Source: Geobacteraceae bacterium (GTDB lineage: Bacteria > Desulfobacterota > Desulfuromonadia > Geobacterales > Pseudopelobacteraceae). Taken from it: DNA of 64,000 nt. A program made the position numbers and the translations under genes. The number at the start of each line of letters is the position of its first letter. Position 1 is the stretch's first letter. The notes beneath the pieces were generated by a model. That model was not told the origin of the DNA. It saw only the letters and a program-made list of their open reading frames with translations, and did no database searches. The stretch spans positions 32,376 to 96,375 of the forward strand of contig DAHZCG010000002.1 in the NCBI GenBank assembly GCA_027404165.1. The letters are read 5' to 3'. Of the stretch, positions 1 to 10,922 are shown in pieces.

Positions 1-568
1 ACAGCAGGAATTCATGAAGGTCGATACCACCAATATACTTTTCATTTGCGGTGGCGCCTTTGCCGGCCTGGAAAGTGTCATTCAGCAGCGCATCGGCATG
101 AAAAGCCTGGGATTCGGCGCCGATGTCAAGAAACGAGCCGAAAAGAAGCTCGGGGAGCTGCTCCTCAATGTCACGCCTGACGACCTGCTCAAATACGGCT
201 ACATACCGGAGTTCATCGGCAGACTACCCATGTTGGCAACCCTGACCGAACTGGATGAAGATGCCATGGTACAGATTCTCAAGGAACCCAAGAACGCATT
301 GGTCAAACAGTACCAGAAACTGTTTGATCTGGAAGGCGTCCGACTGCGATTTACCGACGGCTCGCTGGTGGCCATTGCCAAAGAGGCACTCAAGCGCAAC
401 ACCGGCGCGCGCGGTTTGCGTTCCATTCTGGAAAACTCCATGCTGGATATCATGTATGACGTACCATCCCAGCCAAACGTCAGAGAGGTTGTCATCAGCG
501 AAGACGTCATCTATCACAAGGAAAAACCGATCGTGGTCTATGAGCAGCAGGTGAATGACGCCGCCTGA
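1..568 (+). CDS. clpX: ClpX unfoldase, C-terminal part (gene starts before the window)
   Basis: This is the C-terminal part of the AAA+ unfoldase ClpX, which unfolds tagged proteins and feeds them to the ClpP peptidase in the cytosol. The frame is open from base 2 (Q-Q-E-F precedes the ATG at 14), so that ATG is internal and the gene begins upstream. Visible are the sensor-1 strand [12 protein letters not shown], the segment [11 protein letters not shown], and the sensor-2 helix [12 protein letters not shown] of the small AAA domain, then a normal ClpX tail. About 188 codons remain of roughly 415-420 usual in the family; the zinc-binding N domain and Walker motifs lie outside. The next gene is hup rather than lon. 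I see no clear terminator in the 209 bases between them. Confidence 0.96.
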   Translation, partial: QQEFMKVDTTNILFICGGAFAGLESVIQQRIGMKSLGFGADVKKRAEKKLGELLLNVTPDDLLKYGYIPEFIGRLPMLATLTELDEDAMVQILKEPKNALVKQYQKLFDLEGVRLRFTDGSLVAIAKEALKRNTGARGLRSILENSMLDIMYDVPSQPNVREVVISEDVIYHKEKPIVVYEQQVNDAA

Positions 569-705
569 CATCCCTGCGATAAATATGTGCAATTTTAATG
601 AATTACACGGACAGTCGGGCTAAGCACGTTATCCGCCACTCGCATACCAAATTCGTAAAAAGTCTCTCATTGCCCGTAAACTGTGCGTTTGCGAGTATTA
701 TTTTC

Positions 706-734
706 TTGACAGTGCACGAAATAATCTGATAAAC
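706..734 (+). promoter_or_regulatory. Probable sigma70-type promoter of hup
   Basis: A consensus -35 TTGACA lies at 706-711, with an AT-rich -10 candidate (GATAAA, 728-733) about 16 bases on. The hup start codon follows 45 bases later. The -10 assignment is uncertain. The rest of the clpX-hup gap shows nothing else. Confidence 0.55.
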
Positions 735-777
735 AGTGAGTCGCTTTGTACTCACAAACATTTTCAGGAGGTGTAAC

Positions 778-1056
778 ATGACAAAAGCTGAACTGATTAG
801 CGCAGTAGCAGAAAAGGCCGGTTTGAAGAAGGTTGAAGCCGAGAAAGCCGTTGCAGCTTTCATCTGTTCTGTAACAACCGCTCTGAAAAAAGGCGACAAG
901 CTGAGCTTGGTTGGTTTTGGCACCTTCTCGACCGCTAAAAGGGCTGCCCGTAAAGGTCAGAATCCACAGACCGGCAAAAAAATCAACATCCCAGCTGCTA
1001 CTGTTCCCAAGTTCAAGCCTGGTAAGACTCTGAAGGAAGCCGTAAACAGCAAATAA
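778..1056 (+). CDS. hup: HU-family nucleoid DNA-binding protein
   Basis: A small basic protein of 92 residues that bends and wraps DNA as a dimer in the nucleoid. MTKAELISAVAEKAGLKK at the N terminus and the later GFGTF and QNPQTGKKI segments are hallmark HU/IHF sequence; the length is normal for HU. I chose the ATG at 778 because AGGAGGTG lies at 766-772 with ideal spacing. The frame runs upstream to 736, but that extension has no ribosome site and no family similarity. The gene has its own probable promoter and is followed directly by a tRNA cluster. HU rather than IHF is favoured by the overall sequence, but paralogues cannot be told apart here. Confidence 0.96.
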   Translation: MTKAELISAVAEKAGLKKVEAEKAVAAFICSVTTALKKGDKLSLVGFGTFSTAKRAARKGQNPQTGKKINIPAATVPKFKPGKTLKEAVNSK

Positions 1057-1086
1057 TTTTTTTCACAAGCACCTGTTTGTGATTGC

Positions 1087-1163
1087 GGGGTTGTAGCTCA
1101 GTCGGTTAGAGTGCCAGCCTGTCACGCTGGAAGTCGCGGGTTCGAGCCCCGTCAACCCCGCCA
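1087..1163 (+). tRNA. tRNA-Asp (anticodon GTC), first copy
   Basis: A full cloverleaf: acceptor GGGGTTG pairs with CAACCCC, the anticodon stem is CCAGC/GCTGG, the anticodon GTC is at 1121-1123, a GTTCGAG T-loop follows, and CCA is encoded. The 77-base gene is identical to the copy at 1302-1378. Confidence 0.97.
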
Positions 1164-1172
1164 TAAAAATAT

Positions 1173-1248
1173 GGGCGAATAGCTCAGCTGGGAGAGCGCC
1201 AGCCTTACAAGCTGGATGTCACAGGTTCGATCCCTGTTTCGCCCACCA
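1173..1248 (+). tRNA. tRNA-Val (anticodon TAC)
   Basis: Acceptor GGGCGAA pairs with TTCGCCC; the anticodon stem is CCAGC/GCTGG with anticodon TAC at 1206-1208; a GTTCGAT T-loop follows and CCA is encoded. It lies nine bases after the first tRNA-Asp and is probably co-transcribed with it. Confidence 0.97.
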
Positions 1249-1258
1249 TATTTAGACA

Positions 1259-1286
1259 GGGAAAAGAATCCTTTTCCCTTTTTTTT
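1259..1286 (+). terminator. Rho-independent terminator after tRNA-Asp/tRNA-Val
   Basis: Stem GGGAAAAG (1259-1266) pairs with CTTTTCCC (1271-1278), followed by eight Ts. It separates the first two tRNAs from the second tRNA-Asp. Confidence 0.85.
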
Positions 1287-1301
1287 GCACCGTAGTAGAT
1301 T

Positions 1302-1378
1302 GGGGTTGTAGCTCAGTCGGTTAGAGTGCCAGCCTGTCACGCTGGAAGTCGCGGGTTCGAGCCCCGTCAACCCCGCCA
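1302..1378 (+). tRNA. tRNA-Asp (anticodon GTC), second copy
   Basis: Identical over all 77 bases to the copy at 1087-1163, with anticodon GTC at 1336-1338 and encoded CCA. It lies beyond the terminator at 1259-1286, so it either has its own promoter or depends on read-through. Confidence 0.97.
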
Positions 1379-1384
1379 TTCATC

Positions 1385-1418
1385 AAAAGGGTATCTGCTT
1401 AACGGCTGATACCCTTTT
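1385..1418 (+). terminator. Rho-independent terminator after second tRNA-Asp
   Basis: AAAAGGGTATC (1385-1395) pairs perfectly with GATACCCTTTT (1408-1418). The T-run is part of the arm, so it could work on either strand. Confidence 0.8.
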
Positions 1419-1458
1419 GTGTTATCAGATCACACGCCGGCTTAGAAAGGTCTTTCGT

Positions 1459-1932
1459 ATGTACGCATCCATCTATAACCAACCCATTCAAAAAGACGCT
1501 CCCCTGCCCTTTGCATTGCCAGAGTGGATTGCCTTGGCACCTTTTGAGGAGTTTTTGGGAATGCGGATAGAGCGTGCTTGCGAAGGGCAGGCGACCCTGA
1601 CCATGCCATTTTCAGCGGCCCATTGTCAGGGGATGGGACTGATGCACGGTGGCGCGGTTGTTTCATTGGCAGACACGGCACTGGCGATTGCCATCAAAAC
1701 AGTGCTGCCAGAGGGAACGCATTTTGCGACGATTGGCATGAACCTTACGTTTCATGCTCCGGTGCGCTGGGGACAGGTTCGGGCGTGCGCCTCCGTAACA
1801 GAACAGACTGAAAGAGACATCAGCGGCGAGGCTACCATCTTTACCGAGGAGGGTATCAAGGCTGCCACGTTCCACGCCGTATTCCGCATCAAGCAGAACC
1901 GGAAGGCGAGCGCAGCAGAACAGGGTTCATAA
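1459..1932 (+). CDS. PaaI-family hotdog-fold thioesterase
   Basis: A 157-residue cytosolic protein of the hotdog-fold PaaI/YbgC superfamily, which hydrolyses acyl-CoA thioesters, often aromatic ones. The diagnostic stretch is [17 protein letters not shown], where HGG precedes the catalytic acidic residue on the long helix; the segment [17 protein letters not shown] is the following strand region. The ATG at 1459 is preferred because AGAAAGG lies at 1444-1450; the frame extends to 1417 without a ribosome site. Its last codons overlap by six bases the end of the convergent regulator gene. The substrate cannot be read from the sequence; the context (tRNA genes and a regulator) does not help. Confidence 0.85.
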   Translation: MYASIYNQPIQKDAPLPFALPEWIALAPFEEFLGMRIERACEGQATLTMPFSAAHCQGMGLMHGGAVVSLADTALAIAIKTVLPEGTHFATIGMNLTFHAPVRWGQVRACASVTEQTERDISGEATIFTEEGIKAATFHAVFRIKQNRKASAAEQGS

Positions 1933-3324
1933 TTCAGGGGTTGCCAGCCTCTCCATCCGTTTCATCTTCTCAACCAGCGTTGTCCTGTTGATTCCCAACA
2001 AGGCAGCCGCCCGCGCCTTGACCCCGCCAGCCAGTACCAGTGCCTGATCAATCAATTTACGCTCGATCTCCGCAATCGCCGTTACCATATCCATGCCTTG
2101 CTCAGTCAATTCCAGGCAGATATCACCGGAAACAACACCCTGTCCGCACATCTCAACCGGCAGGTCCTCGATATGGATGACATCCCCTTCCGTCAGCGCC
2201 ACCAGGCGTTCGACCAGATTCTCCAGCTCACGAACATTGCCGGGCCAGGCATGCTGTTCAAGAGCTTCTAAAGCCCGCCTGCTGATGGTCATGGGGGAGC
2301 GTCCCATCAGATGGTAGAATTTTTCAAGAAAGACCGACACCAGCGCCATGATATCCTGTTTACGTTCCCGCAAGGGTGGCAGATGCAGCGGTATGACGTT
2401 GAGACGGTAATAAAGATCTTCGCGGAATTGCCCCTGGCGGACCTGCTGTTCCAGATCAATGTTTGTCGCTGAAAGTACGCGGACATCGAGCTTGACCGGC
2501 TTATTCGAACCGACGCGATCCACCTCCTGCTCCTGCAGGACACGCAGGAGCTTGGTTTGCAGATGCAGGGGCATGGTGCCAATTTCATCCAGAAAGATGG
2601 TGCCATGATTGGCGGCTTCGAATTTGCCGGCTTTGTCCCGGATTGCTCCGGTAAAAGCCCCACGCACATGACCGAATAATTCGCTTTCAAGCAACATTTC
2701 CGGAATGGCACTACAGTTGACCGCCACAAATGGCTTGTGTTTGCGCATGCCGTTATAGTGCAGCGCACGCGCCACCAATTCTTTTCCGGTACCTGATTCA
2801 CCGGTAATCAAAACCGTTGAATCCGTTTTGACAATACGCGACATGCGTTCGAAAACGGCCTTCATGGCTGAGGAGGTGCCGATGATGTTACTGAACTCGA
2901 AGCGCCCCTGCAGCTGTTTACGGAGATAGACATTCTCGGACAGCAGTTGCTGCTTTTCCAAGGCCTTGTTGAGTACAAGCTTGAGTTCCTCAAAATTTAC
3001 CGGTTTGGTAATATAGTCGAAAGCCCCCTCTTTCATGGCACTGACAGCTGTCTCAGCCGAGGCAAAACCGGTGACAACGATCACCTCTGTCGTGGGCGAC
3101 AGACGACGGGAATGCTGGAGGATTTCGATGCCGCTTTTATCCGGCAGGAACAGATCCGATACAACCAGACTAAACGACTCCCGGTCCAGGATTTCCAGGG
3201 CCTGTGTACCTGTGGCCGCCAGGCTGACGGTATAGCCAGCCGACGTGAGCAGTTGTCCCAATACCTCCCGGCCTGAGTCGTCGTCGTCGATCAGCAGTAT
3301 GTGTATGCCGGATTCGTGTGCCAT
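1927..3324 (-). CDS. NtrC-type sigma54-dependent response regulator (orphan)
   Basis: A 465-residue bacterial enhancer-binding protein that activates sigma54 RNA polymerase when phosphorylated. The receiver domain (about 1-120) has the acidic cluster DDDD near 13-16, phospho-acceptor Asp57 in VVSDLFLPD, and a conserved Lys in ITKPV. The central AAA+ domain has Walker A GESGTGKE, a canonical sigma54-contact loop GAFTGA at 222-227 and the FLDEIG Walker B region. The C terminus carries a Fis-type helix-turn-helix ([20 protein letters not shown]). The sequence CACCTT at 3333-3338 is its ribosome site on this strand. No sensor kinase is adjacent, so its partner and target genes are unknown. Confidence 0.93.
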   Translation of the reverse strand: MAHESGIHILLIDDDDSGREVLGQLLTSAGYTVSLAATGTQALEILDRESFSLVVSDLFLPDKSGIEILQHSRRLSPTTEVIVVTGFASAETAVSAMKEGAFDYITKPVNFEELKLVLNKALEKQQLLSENVYLRKQLQGRFEFSNIIGTSSAMKAVFERMSRIVKTDSTVLITGESGTGKELVARALHYNGMRKHKPFVAVNCSAIPEMLLESELFGHVRGAFTGAIRDKAGKFEAANHGTIFLDEIGTMPLHLQTKLLRVLQEQEVDRVGSNKPVKLDVRVLSATNIDLEQQVRQGQFREDLYYRLNVIPLHLPPLRERKQDIMALVSVFLEKFYHLMGRSPMTISRRALEALEQHAWPGNVRELENLVERLVALTEGDVIHIEDLPVEMCGQGVVSGDICLELTEQGMDMVTAIAEIERKLIDQALVLAGGVKARAAALLGINRTTLVEKMKRMERLATPEL

Positions 3325-3423
3325 CAGTGGTTCACCTTACTGTTTACATGTTCTGAGGGGCATTTAATCGGCAAACGCCCATAATTGCAATCAGAAAGTA
3401 ACATCACCATCAATATCCACAGT

Positions 3424-3455
3424 CAGAAGCCCCCTCCTTGCGGTGGGGGCTTCTG
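3424..3455. terminator. Strong hairpin after bioA, probable terminator
   Basis: An 11-bp perfect stem CAGAAGCCCCC (3424-3434) pairs with GGGGGCTTCTG (3445-3455), three bases beyond the bioA stop. There is no T-run on either side, so it may slow or protect the 3' end rather than terminate alone. Confidence 0.6.
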
Positions 3456-3458
3456 AGT

Positions 3459-6522
<3,064 letters not shown>

Positions 6523-6542
6523 GTAACCCTCCGGGAATAGCG

Positions 6543-6594
6543 ATAACATAGCCCCGCTTCATTTGTCAACCAGACAACAATCATGCGTTAACAA
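6543..6594 (-). promoter_or_regulatory. bio operon promoter with BirA-like operator
   Basis: Read on the minus strand, TTGTTAACG (6594-6586), a 14-base spacer, and GGTTGACAA (6571-6563) match the known two-half-site biotin operator TTGTAAACC-N14/15-GGTTTACAA closely. The second half contains TTGACA, which fits a -35 box; TGTTAT (6548-6543) fits a -10 at 15 bases. Repressor binding would cover the -35 box, so biotinyl-AMP-loaded BirA would be expected to shut off bioB-D-A. The repressor gene is not in this window. Confidence 0.75.
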
Positions 6595-6730
6595 GCCGCC
6601 TTTTAGACGAATCCATCGTGAGCGGTTCACAGGCCGGACCGGTAAAACTTTCGCTGGACAAAACAGAACTAAACATACTATTTCTGAAGATATACAAATT
6701 GAGTTCATTGAATCTTCCGGGTCACCTCCC

Positions 6731-9349
6731 ATGCCAACCACGGTAACATCACATACGCCAGGCACGCCTATTGTCCGGTACTGCATAGCAATGGCAATGG
6801 CCCTCATCACTATAGCCGCTGCCGGTTACGGCTACATCCGTCAGCAGAATCTGTTCGAAATCAATGACGCCCGACATGATATGGAAACCATCGCCGACCT
6901 CAAGGCAACCCAGCTGGTGCAATGGCGAAAGGAGCGATTACAGGAGGCACGCTCGGTCTATGCCAATGCCATGGTATCCCACAGGGTCAAGGACTACCTG
7001 AACGGCATTGACAAAAACCGGGCATTGCGAGAAATCCATAACTGGATGGACAGCCTGTACAACCAGGCCGGCTACAACAGCATGCTACTGTTCCTTCCGG
7101 ACGGTAAAATCGTTACCTCGATTTCTGAATTGGGAAACCGTCAGCAGCCACAGTACAAGTCATTGATCAACGAGACCATCCGGAAACGGGACGTCATCTT
7201 TTCAGACTTTTATCGGGACAACAATAGCGGCACCTGCCACATCAACCTCTCCATCCCCATCATGTACCAGAGCGGTACCCATGCGGACTGCATTGCGGTC
7301 TTGGTCATCGACATCAATCCCTTCCGTGACCTCTACCCAAACATTCGCCACTGGCCAACGCCGAGCCGTACGGCCGAAGCGCTGCTGGTAGAACGGGACG
7401 GCAACAAGGTTCGTTTTCTCAGCCAACTGCGCTACCAGGCCGCCCCGGTACTGACCTTCACACGGCCGCTTCTGGACAGAAACATGCCTGCCGTCCGGGC
7501 CGCCCTCGGCCAGGAAGGCGTAATCGATGGTCTTGATTATCGGGGGGTTCAGGTAGTCGCAGCGATTCGCAATGTAGCGGACTCTCCCTGGACAATTATC
7601 ACCAAGATCGATACGGAGGAAATCCTGGAGCCGGTTGCAGAGCGCACATACCATGTCGTAGCAATCTGCCTGTCGACGATCATGGCGATAGGACTGGCGA
7701 TCGGCCTGGGATGGTCACGAAAAAAAGCCACGTACCTCAACCGGCAATATGAAGCCGAGTTGAAGCACACCGAGGAGCTCAGAAGCGCCGAACGGGCATT
7801 AAAGGAAGCCCACGACAATCTTGAACAGCGGGTCGTCGAACGGACCGAAGAAATCCAGAAGAGCCATACCCTATTGAAAGGTCTTTCCCAGCAGATTCCC
7901 GGAGTCATGTACCAGTTCCGGATGTCACCGGATGGAAGCTACAGCATTCCTTACGCAAGTGACGCATCCCATGACATATTCGAATTGAACCCGGCAGACG
8001 TCTGTGAAAACGCGGCGCCACTCTTCGAACGCATCCATCCAAATCATATAGAAAACGTAGTCACAGCGCTCCAGGAGTCGGCCCGCCTCCTGACCCCCTT
8101 ACGATCCGAGTTCCAGATTTTTCACTCCGAGAAGGGGCTTCGCTGGATCAGTGCGGAATCAAATCCGGTCCTCATGGAAGACGGCACTATTATCTGGCAC
8201 GGTTTCGCCTCTGACATCACTGAACGCAAACTCGCTGAAAACGAGTTACTTGAAAAACGTTATCAACTTGATGAGGCGCAGCGCCAGGCAAACATCGGCA
8301 ACTGGAACTGGATGATCGGAAACGACAGCATTACCTGGTCGGAGCAACTCTACACCATCACCGGCAGGGACCCGAAACTACCCTGTATCACGTACAACGA
8401 TCAGTCTCACATGTACACCCCTGAAAGCTGGACACGTCTGGATAATGCCGTGAAACGGGCGTTGGAAACCGGGGAGCCCTACGAGTTCGAGCTGGAGCTT
8501 ATCCGCGCTGACAAGGCACACCGATCCTGCATTGCCAGGGGCGAAGTCGTTCACGATCAATTCGGGACAGTAACCGGGTTACGCGGAACGCTGCAGGATG
8601 TCACGGAAAGGATTCTGCTTGAGCGGCAACTGTATCAGGCTAAAAGACTGGAGTCCATCGGTCAGCTTGCCGCAGGGGTGGCCCACGAAGTCAGAAATCC
8701 ATTGAATGCGATACTATCTATCACGGAAGCTCTCTTCCGGGAAACGGAGATTGAAGGAAACCCTGAGTACGAGCCGTACATCCAACATATCCGGACCCAG
8801 GTTTCCAGACTGGCCAATCTCATGAACGACCTTCTCGAACTGGGAAAACCGATCCCCCCCGTGTGCCTGTTGCCCGTTCAACTGTACAACCTCTGCCGGG
8901 AGACCATCAAGCTGTGGGACAACTCGGGCTCAGCAGATAAGATTCCCGTGCTGTTGACAGCAGATCCAGACCATTCTGATCTATACGTTATTGCCGACAG
9001 CATCAAACTGCAACAGACCGTATTCAACCTTCTGGAAAATGCCGCCCAGAACAGTCCCAAGGATGCGAGCATCGAGCTGACCATCTCGCTACCCGTTATC
9101 AGCGACACCTCCAACCCGTTTGCTACCATCCTGATCACCGATGCCGGCACAGGCATTCCGGAAAGCAACCTCAACCGGGTCTTTGACCCGTTTTTTACCG
9201 GCCGCAAAGACGGGACCGGCCTGGGACTCGCGCTGGTAAAACACCTGATCGATAATATGGGCGGCAGCGTGCGGCTCTACAACAACTCCCCACCGCCAGG
9301 ATGTACGGCAGAACTGCACATTCCACGTGTCAGAAAGGAGCAGGCTTGA
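6731..9349 (+). CDS. Membrane sensor histidine kinase with two PAS domains
   Basis: An 872-residue inner-membrane sensor kinase. A membrane helix lies near 15-37, followed by a roughly 270-residue extracytoplasmic sensor region, a second helix around VVAICLSTIMAIGLAIGLG, a coiled coil ending in ERVVERTEEIQ-type sequence, two PAS/PAC domains (each ending in DITER or DVTER), and the catalytic module. The phospho-acceptor is His652 in VAHEVRNPLNA. The ATPase domain shows the N-box LLENAAQNS, DAGTGIP, FDPFFTGRKDGTGLGLALV. The start is uncertain: the frame is open to 6563, but 6731 is the first ATG before the membrane helix, and it lacks a clear ribosome site. The gene overlaps the response-regulator gene, its obvious partner. 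The signal sensed is unknown. Confidence 0.9.
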   Translation: MPTTVTSHTPGTPIVRYCIAMAMALITIAAAGYGYIRQQNLFEINDARHDMETIADLKATQLVQWRKERLQEARSVYANAMVSHRVKDYLNGIDKNRALREIHNWMDSLYNQAGYNSMLLFLPDGKIVTSISELGNRQQPQYKSLINETIRKRDVIFSDFYRDNNSGTCHINLSIPIMYQSGTHADCIAVLVIDINPFRDLYPNIRHWPTPSRTAEALLVERDGNKVRFLSQLRYQAAPVLTFTRPLLDRNMPAVRAALGQEGVIDGLDYRGVQVVAAIRNVADSPWTIITKIDTEEILEPVAERTYHVVAICLSTIMAIGLAIGLGWSRKKATYLNRQYEAELKHTEELRSAERALKEAHDNLEQRVVERTEEIQKSHTLLKGLSQQIPGVMYQFRMSPDGSYSIPYASDASHDIFELNPADVCENAAPLFERIHPNHIENVVTALQESARLLTPLRSEFQIFHSEKGLRWISAESNPVLMEDGTIIWHGFASDITERKLAENELLEKRYQLDEAQRQANIGNWNWMIGNDSITWSEQLYTITGRDPKLPCITYNDQSHMYTPESWTRLDNAVKRALETGEPYEFELELIRADKAHRSCIARGEVVHDQFGTVTGLRGTLQDVTERILLERQLYQAKRLESIGQLAAGVAHEVRNPLNAILSITEALFRETEIEGNPEYEPYIQHIRTQVSRLANLMNDLLELGKPIPPVCLLPVQLYNLCRETIKLWDNSGSADKIPVLLTADPDHSDLYVIADSIKLQQTVFNLLENAAQNSPKDASIELTISLPVISDTSNPFATILITDAGTGIPESNLNRVFDPFFTGRKDGTGLGLALVKHLIDNMGGSVRLYNNSPPPGCTAELHIPRVRKEQA

Positions 9350-10671
9350 AACCGAAGATACTGTTGATCGAGGACAATGAAGCTACGCGCTTCGGTTTTG
9401 TCAGATATTTTTCCAAGGAAGGCTATGCCGTAGCCGAAGCTTCCGACCTGGCAAAAGCCAAGAAGTGCCTTGATGGTGATAATTTCGACGCCATCATACT
9501 GGACATAAACCTGCCCGACGGCAACGGGATCGATTTCATTGAGGCGGTTCGGACAGCCGATCAGAATATTCCCATCATCGTCATTACCGGTTCAGGGAAC
9601 ATCCAGATCGCCGTAGAAGCAATGCAGAGCGGTGCTGATAATTTTCTCACCAAGCCGATTGACAATGCCGCTCTGTCGGTGTTTTTACGTAAATACCTGG
9701 AAATAGGCGCAATGAAACGGCATATCTCTGCCCAAAAACGCCTGAAAACCAGTGAAGGCATTTATTTCGGTGACTCTCCCGCCATGCAGCAGGCCCTTGA
9801 CCTTGCCAGGATTGCAGCTACCAGCGATAGCCCGGTGCTGATTACCGGCGAAACCGGCACCGGCAAAGGCATGCTCTCCAAATGGATTCACCGCAACAGT
9901 CAACGGGCCAGCAATGAATTCGTCGAGATCAACTGTTCCGGCCTGCGCGGCGAGTTACTGGCCCGGGAAATCTTTGGGAATGCACGCGGAGCCTTTACCT
10001 CTGCCGATCAGGATCGCAAAGGCTTGCTGGATATTGCCGACCGTGGCACGCTGCTGCTCGATGAAATCGGCGACATGGCTCTGGAGGTACAGGCCCAGTT
10101 TCTTAAGGTCTTGGAAGACAAGAAATATCGCCGCCTTGGAGATGTAAAGCTTTTCAAGAGTGATTTCCGCCTGCTCTGCGCCACGAACCGGGACATCCAT
10201 GACCTCGTCCGGCAAGGACTCTTCCGGCAGGATTTGCTCTACCGCATCAACCTGGTGGAGATCCACATCCCCCCCCTCAGGGAACGACGTGACGAACTGC
10301 CTGCCATTATCTCCTACATCCTGCACGAACTGGGATCATCCGAATCGGTGATCTCGGATGAGGTAATGAAAATTTTGCATACATATTCCTGGCCCGGCAA
10401 CATACGGGAACTCAAGAATGTACTGGAGCGGGCGCTGCTGCTGACTCCCCGTGGCGAGATACTGCGCCAGGTCCTCTTTGACGGTTTGTTAAGCAGCCGT
10501 AAAACGCTGCCTGTCATAGGTTCGAACACCGTACAGGAAGTTGAGGAGCACCATATTCTGGCCGTCCTTGATCAGATGGACGGAGACATCGAGAAAACAG
10601 CTAAAAGTCTCAATATATCCCGCGCCACACTTTACCGCAGGCTGAAAAAGGCTAAATCATCAAATCCCTGA
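9346..10671 (+). CDS. NtrC-type response regulator with variant GAFTSA loop
   Basis: A 441-residue enhancer-binding response regulator, partner of the upstream kinase. I place the start at the TTG at 9346, overlapping the kinase stop (TTGA), because AAGGAG lies at 9335-9340 with five-base spacing. Starting at the ATG at 9301 would add 15 unlikely residues inside the kinase gene. The receiver domain has IEDNE and phospho-acceptor Asp53 (ILDINLPDGNG). The AAA+ domain has Walker A GETGTGKG and LLLDEIGD. The sigma54-contact loop is GAFTSA (215-220) instead of GAFTGA. A Fis-type helix-turn-helix (KTAKSLNISRATLYRRLKK) ends the protein. Its targets are not evident. Confidence 0.92.
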   Translation: MKPKILLIEDNEATRFGFVRYFSKEGYAVAEASDLAKAKKCLDGDNFDAIILDINLPDGNGIDFIEAVRTADQNIPIIVITGSGNIQIAVEAMQSGADNFLTKPIDNAALSVFLRKYLEIGAMKRHISAQKRLKTSEGIYFGDSPAMQQALDLARIAATSDSPVLITGETGTGKGMLSKWIHRNSQRASNEFVEINCSGLRGELLAREIFGNARGAFTSADQDRKGLLDIADRGTLLLDEIGDMALEVQAQFLKVLEDKKYRRLGDVKLFKSDFRLLCATNRDIHDLVRQGLFRQDLLYRINLVEIHIPPLRERRDELPAIISYILHELGSSESVISDEVMKILHTYSWPGNIRELKNVLERALLLTPRGEILRQVLFDGLLSSRKTLPVIGSNTVQEVEEHHILAVLDQMDGDIEKTAKSLNISRATLYRRLKKAKSSNP

Positions 10672-10690
10672 GCCGGGGTTCAATCCGGCT
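10671..10690 (+). terminator. Weak hairpin at the end of the response-regulator gene
   Basis: AGCCGG (10671-10676) pairs with CCGGCT (10685-10690), starting inside the stop codon. There is only a short pyrimidine run after it, so its function as a terminator is uncertain. Confidence 0.4.
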
Positions 10691-10706
10691 TCTGTCGAAC
10701 AGTATG

Positions 10707-10862
10707 GCTATCGGCTCCGGATATGCCACCCCGGATACCTTTGCCGTTCGGCTAACAATTCCCATCACCAGGGTCCGCAGAGGACTGGCACCTCCAGGTC
10801 GCACATCAGCTACCATGGCTGATTCGGTGGCGCTCGCGTCACGCGCCCTGCCGGGCGCACAC
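10707..10862 (-). mobile_element. Truncated group II intron, 5' part of domain I only (group IIC-like)
   Basis: Read on the minus strand from 10860, the sequence begins GTGCGCCCGGCAGGGCGC, the typical GUGYG 5' end of a bacterial group II intron with its first hairpin. Next come GGAGGTGCCAGTCCTC and, further on, TGTTAGCCGAACGGCAAAGG followed by TATCCGGGGTGGCATATCC. These match the order and wording of group II domain I that I know from group IIC introns such as that of Oceanobacillus iheyensis. No domain V, reverse transcriptase or 3' end follows; the sequence runs out at the convergent regulator gene. The 5' end sits directly after the T-run of the gspE terminator, the typical target of IIC introns. 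It is a dead relic, probably 3'-truncated by deletion. Confidence 0.8.
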
Positions 10863-10890
10863 AAAAAAACCGCCAGATTGATCAGGCGGT
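10863..10890 (-). terminator. Rho-independent terminator of the gspE-type gene
   Basis: ACCGCC (10869-10874) pairs with GGCGGT (10885-10890); on the minus strand the hairpin is followed by seven Ts. On the plus strand it is followed by CTTTTTG, so it may work both ways. The group II intron fragment begins immediately beyond it. Confidence 0.85.
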
Positions 10891-10922
10891 CTTTTTGTTC
10901 ACAGCTTCAAGAGGTGGCGGCA

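Noticed and set aside
1152..1379. A 75-codon minus-strand frame over the tRNAs
   Set aside because: It is the complement of tRNA-Val and tRNA-Asp genes, which have complete cloverleaves.
10672..10860. A c-di-GMP or cobalamin riboswitch in the same segment
   Set aside because: The conserved GEMM core (GACGCAAAGCC region) and the B12 box are absent, and neither orientation precedes a gene. The order of motifs fits group II intron domain I better.
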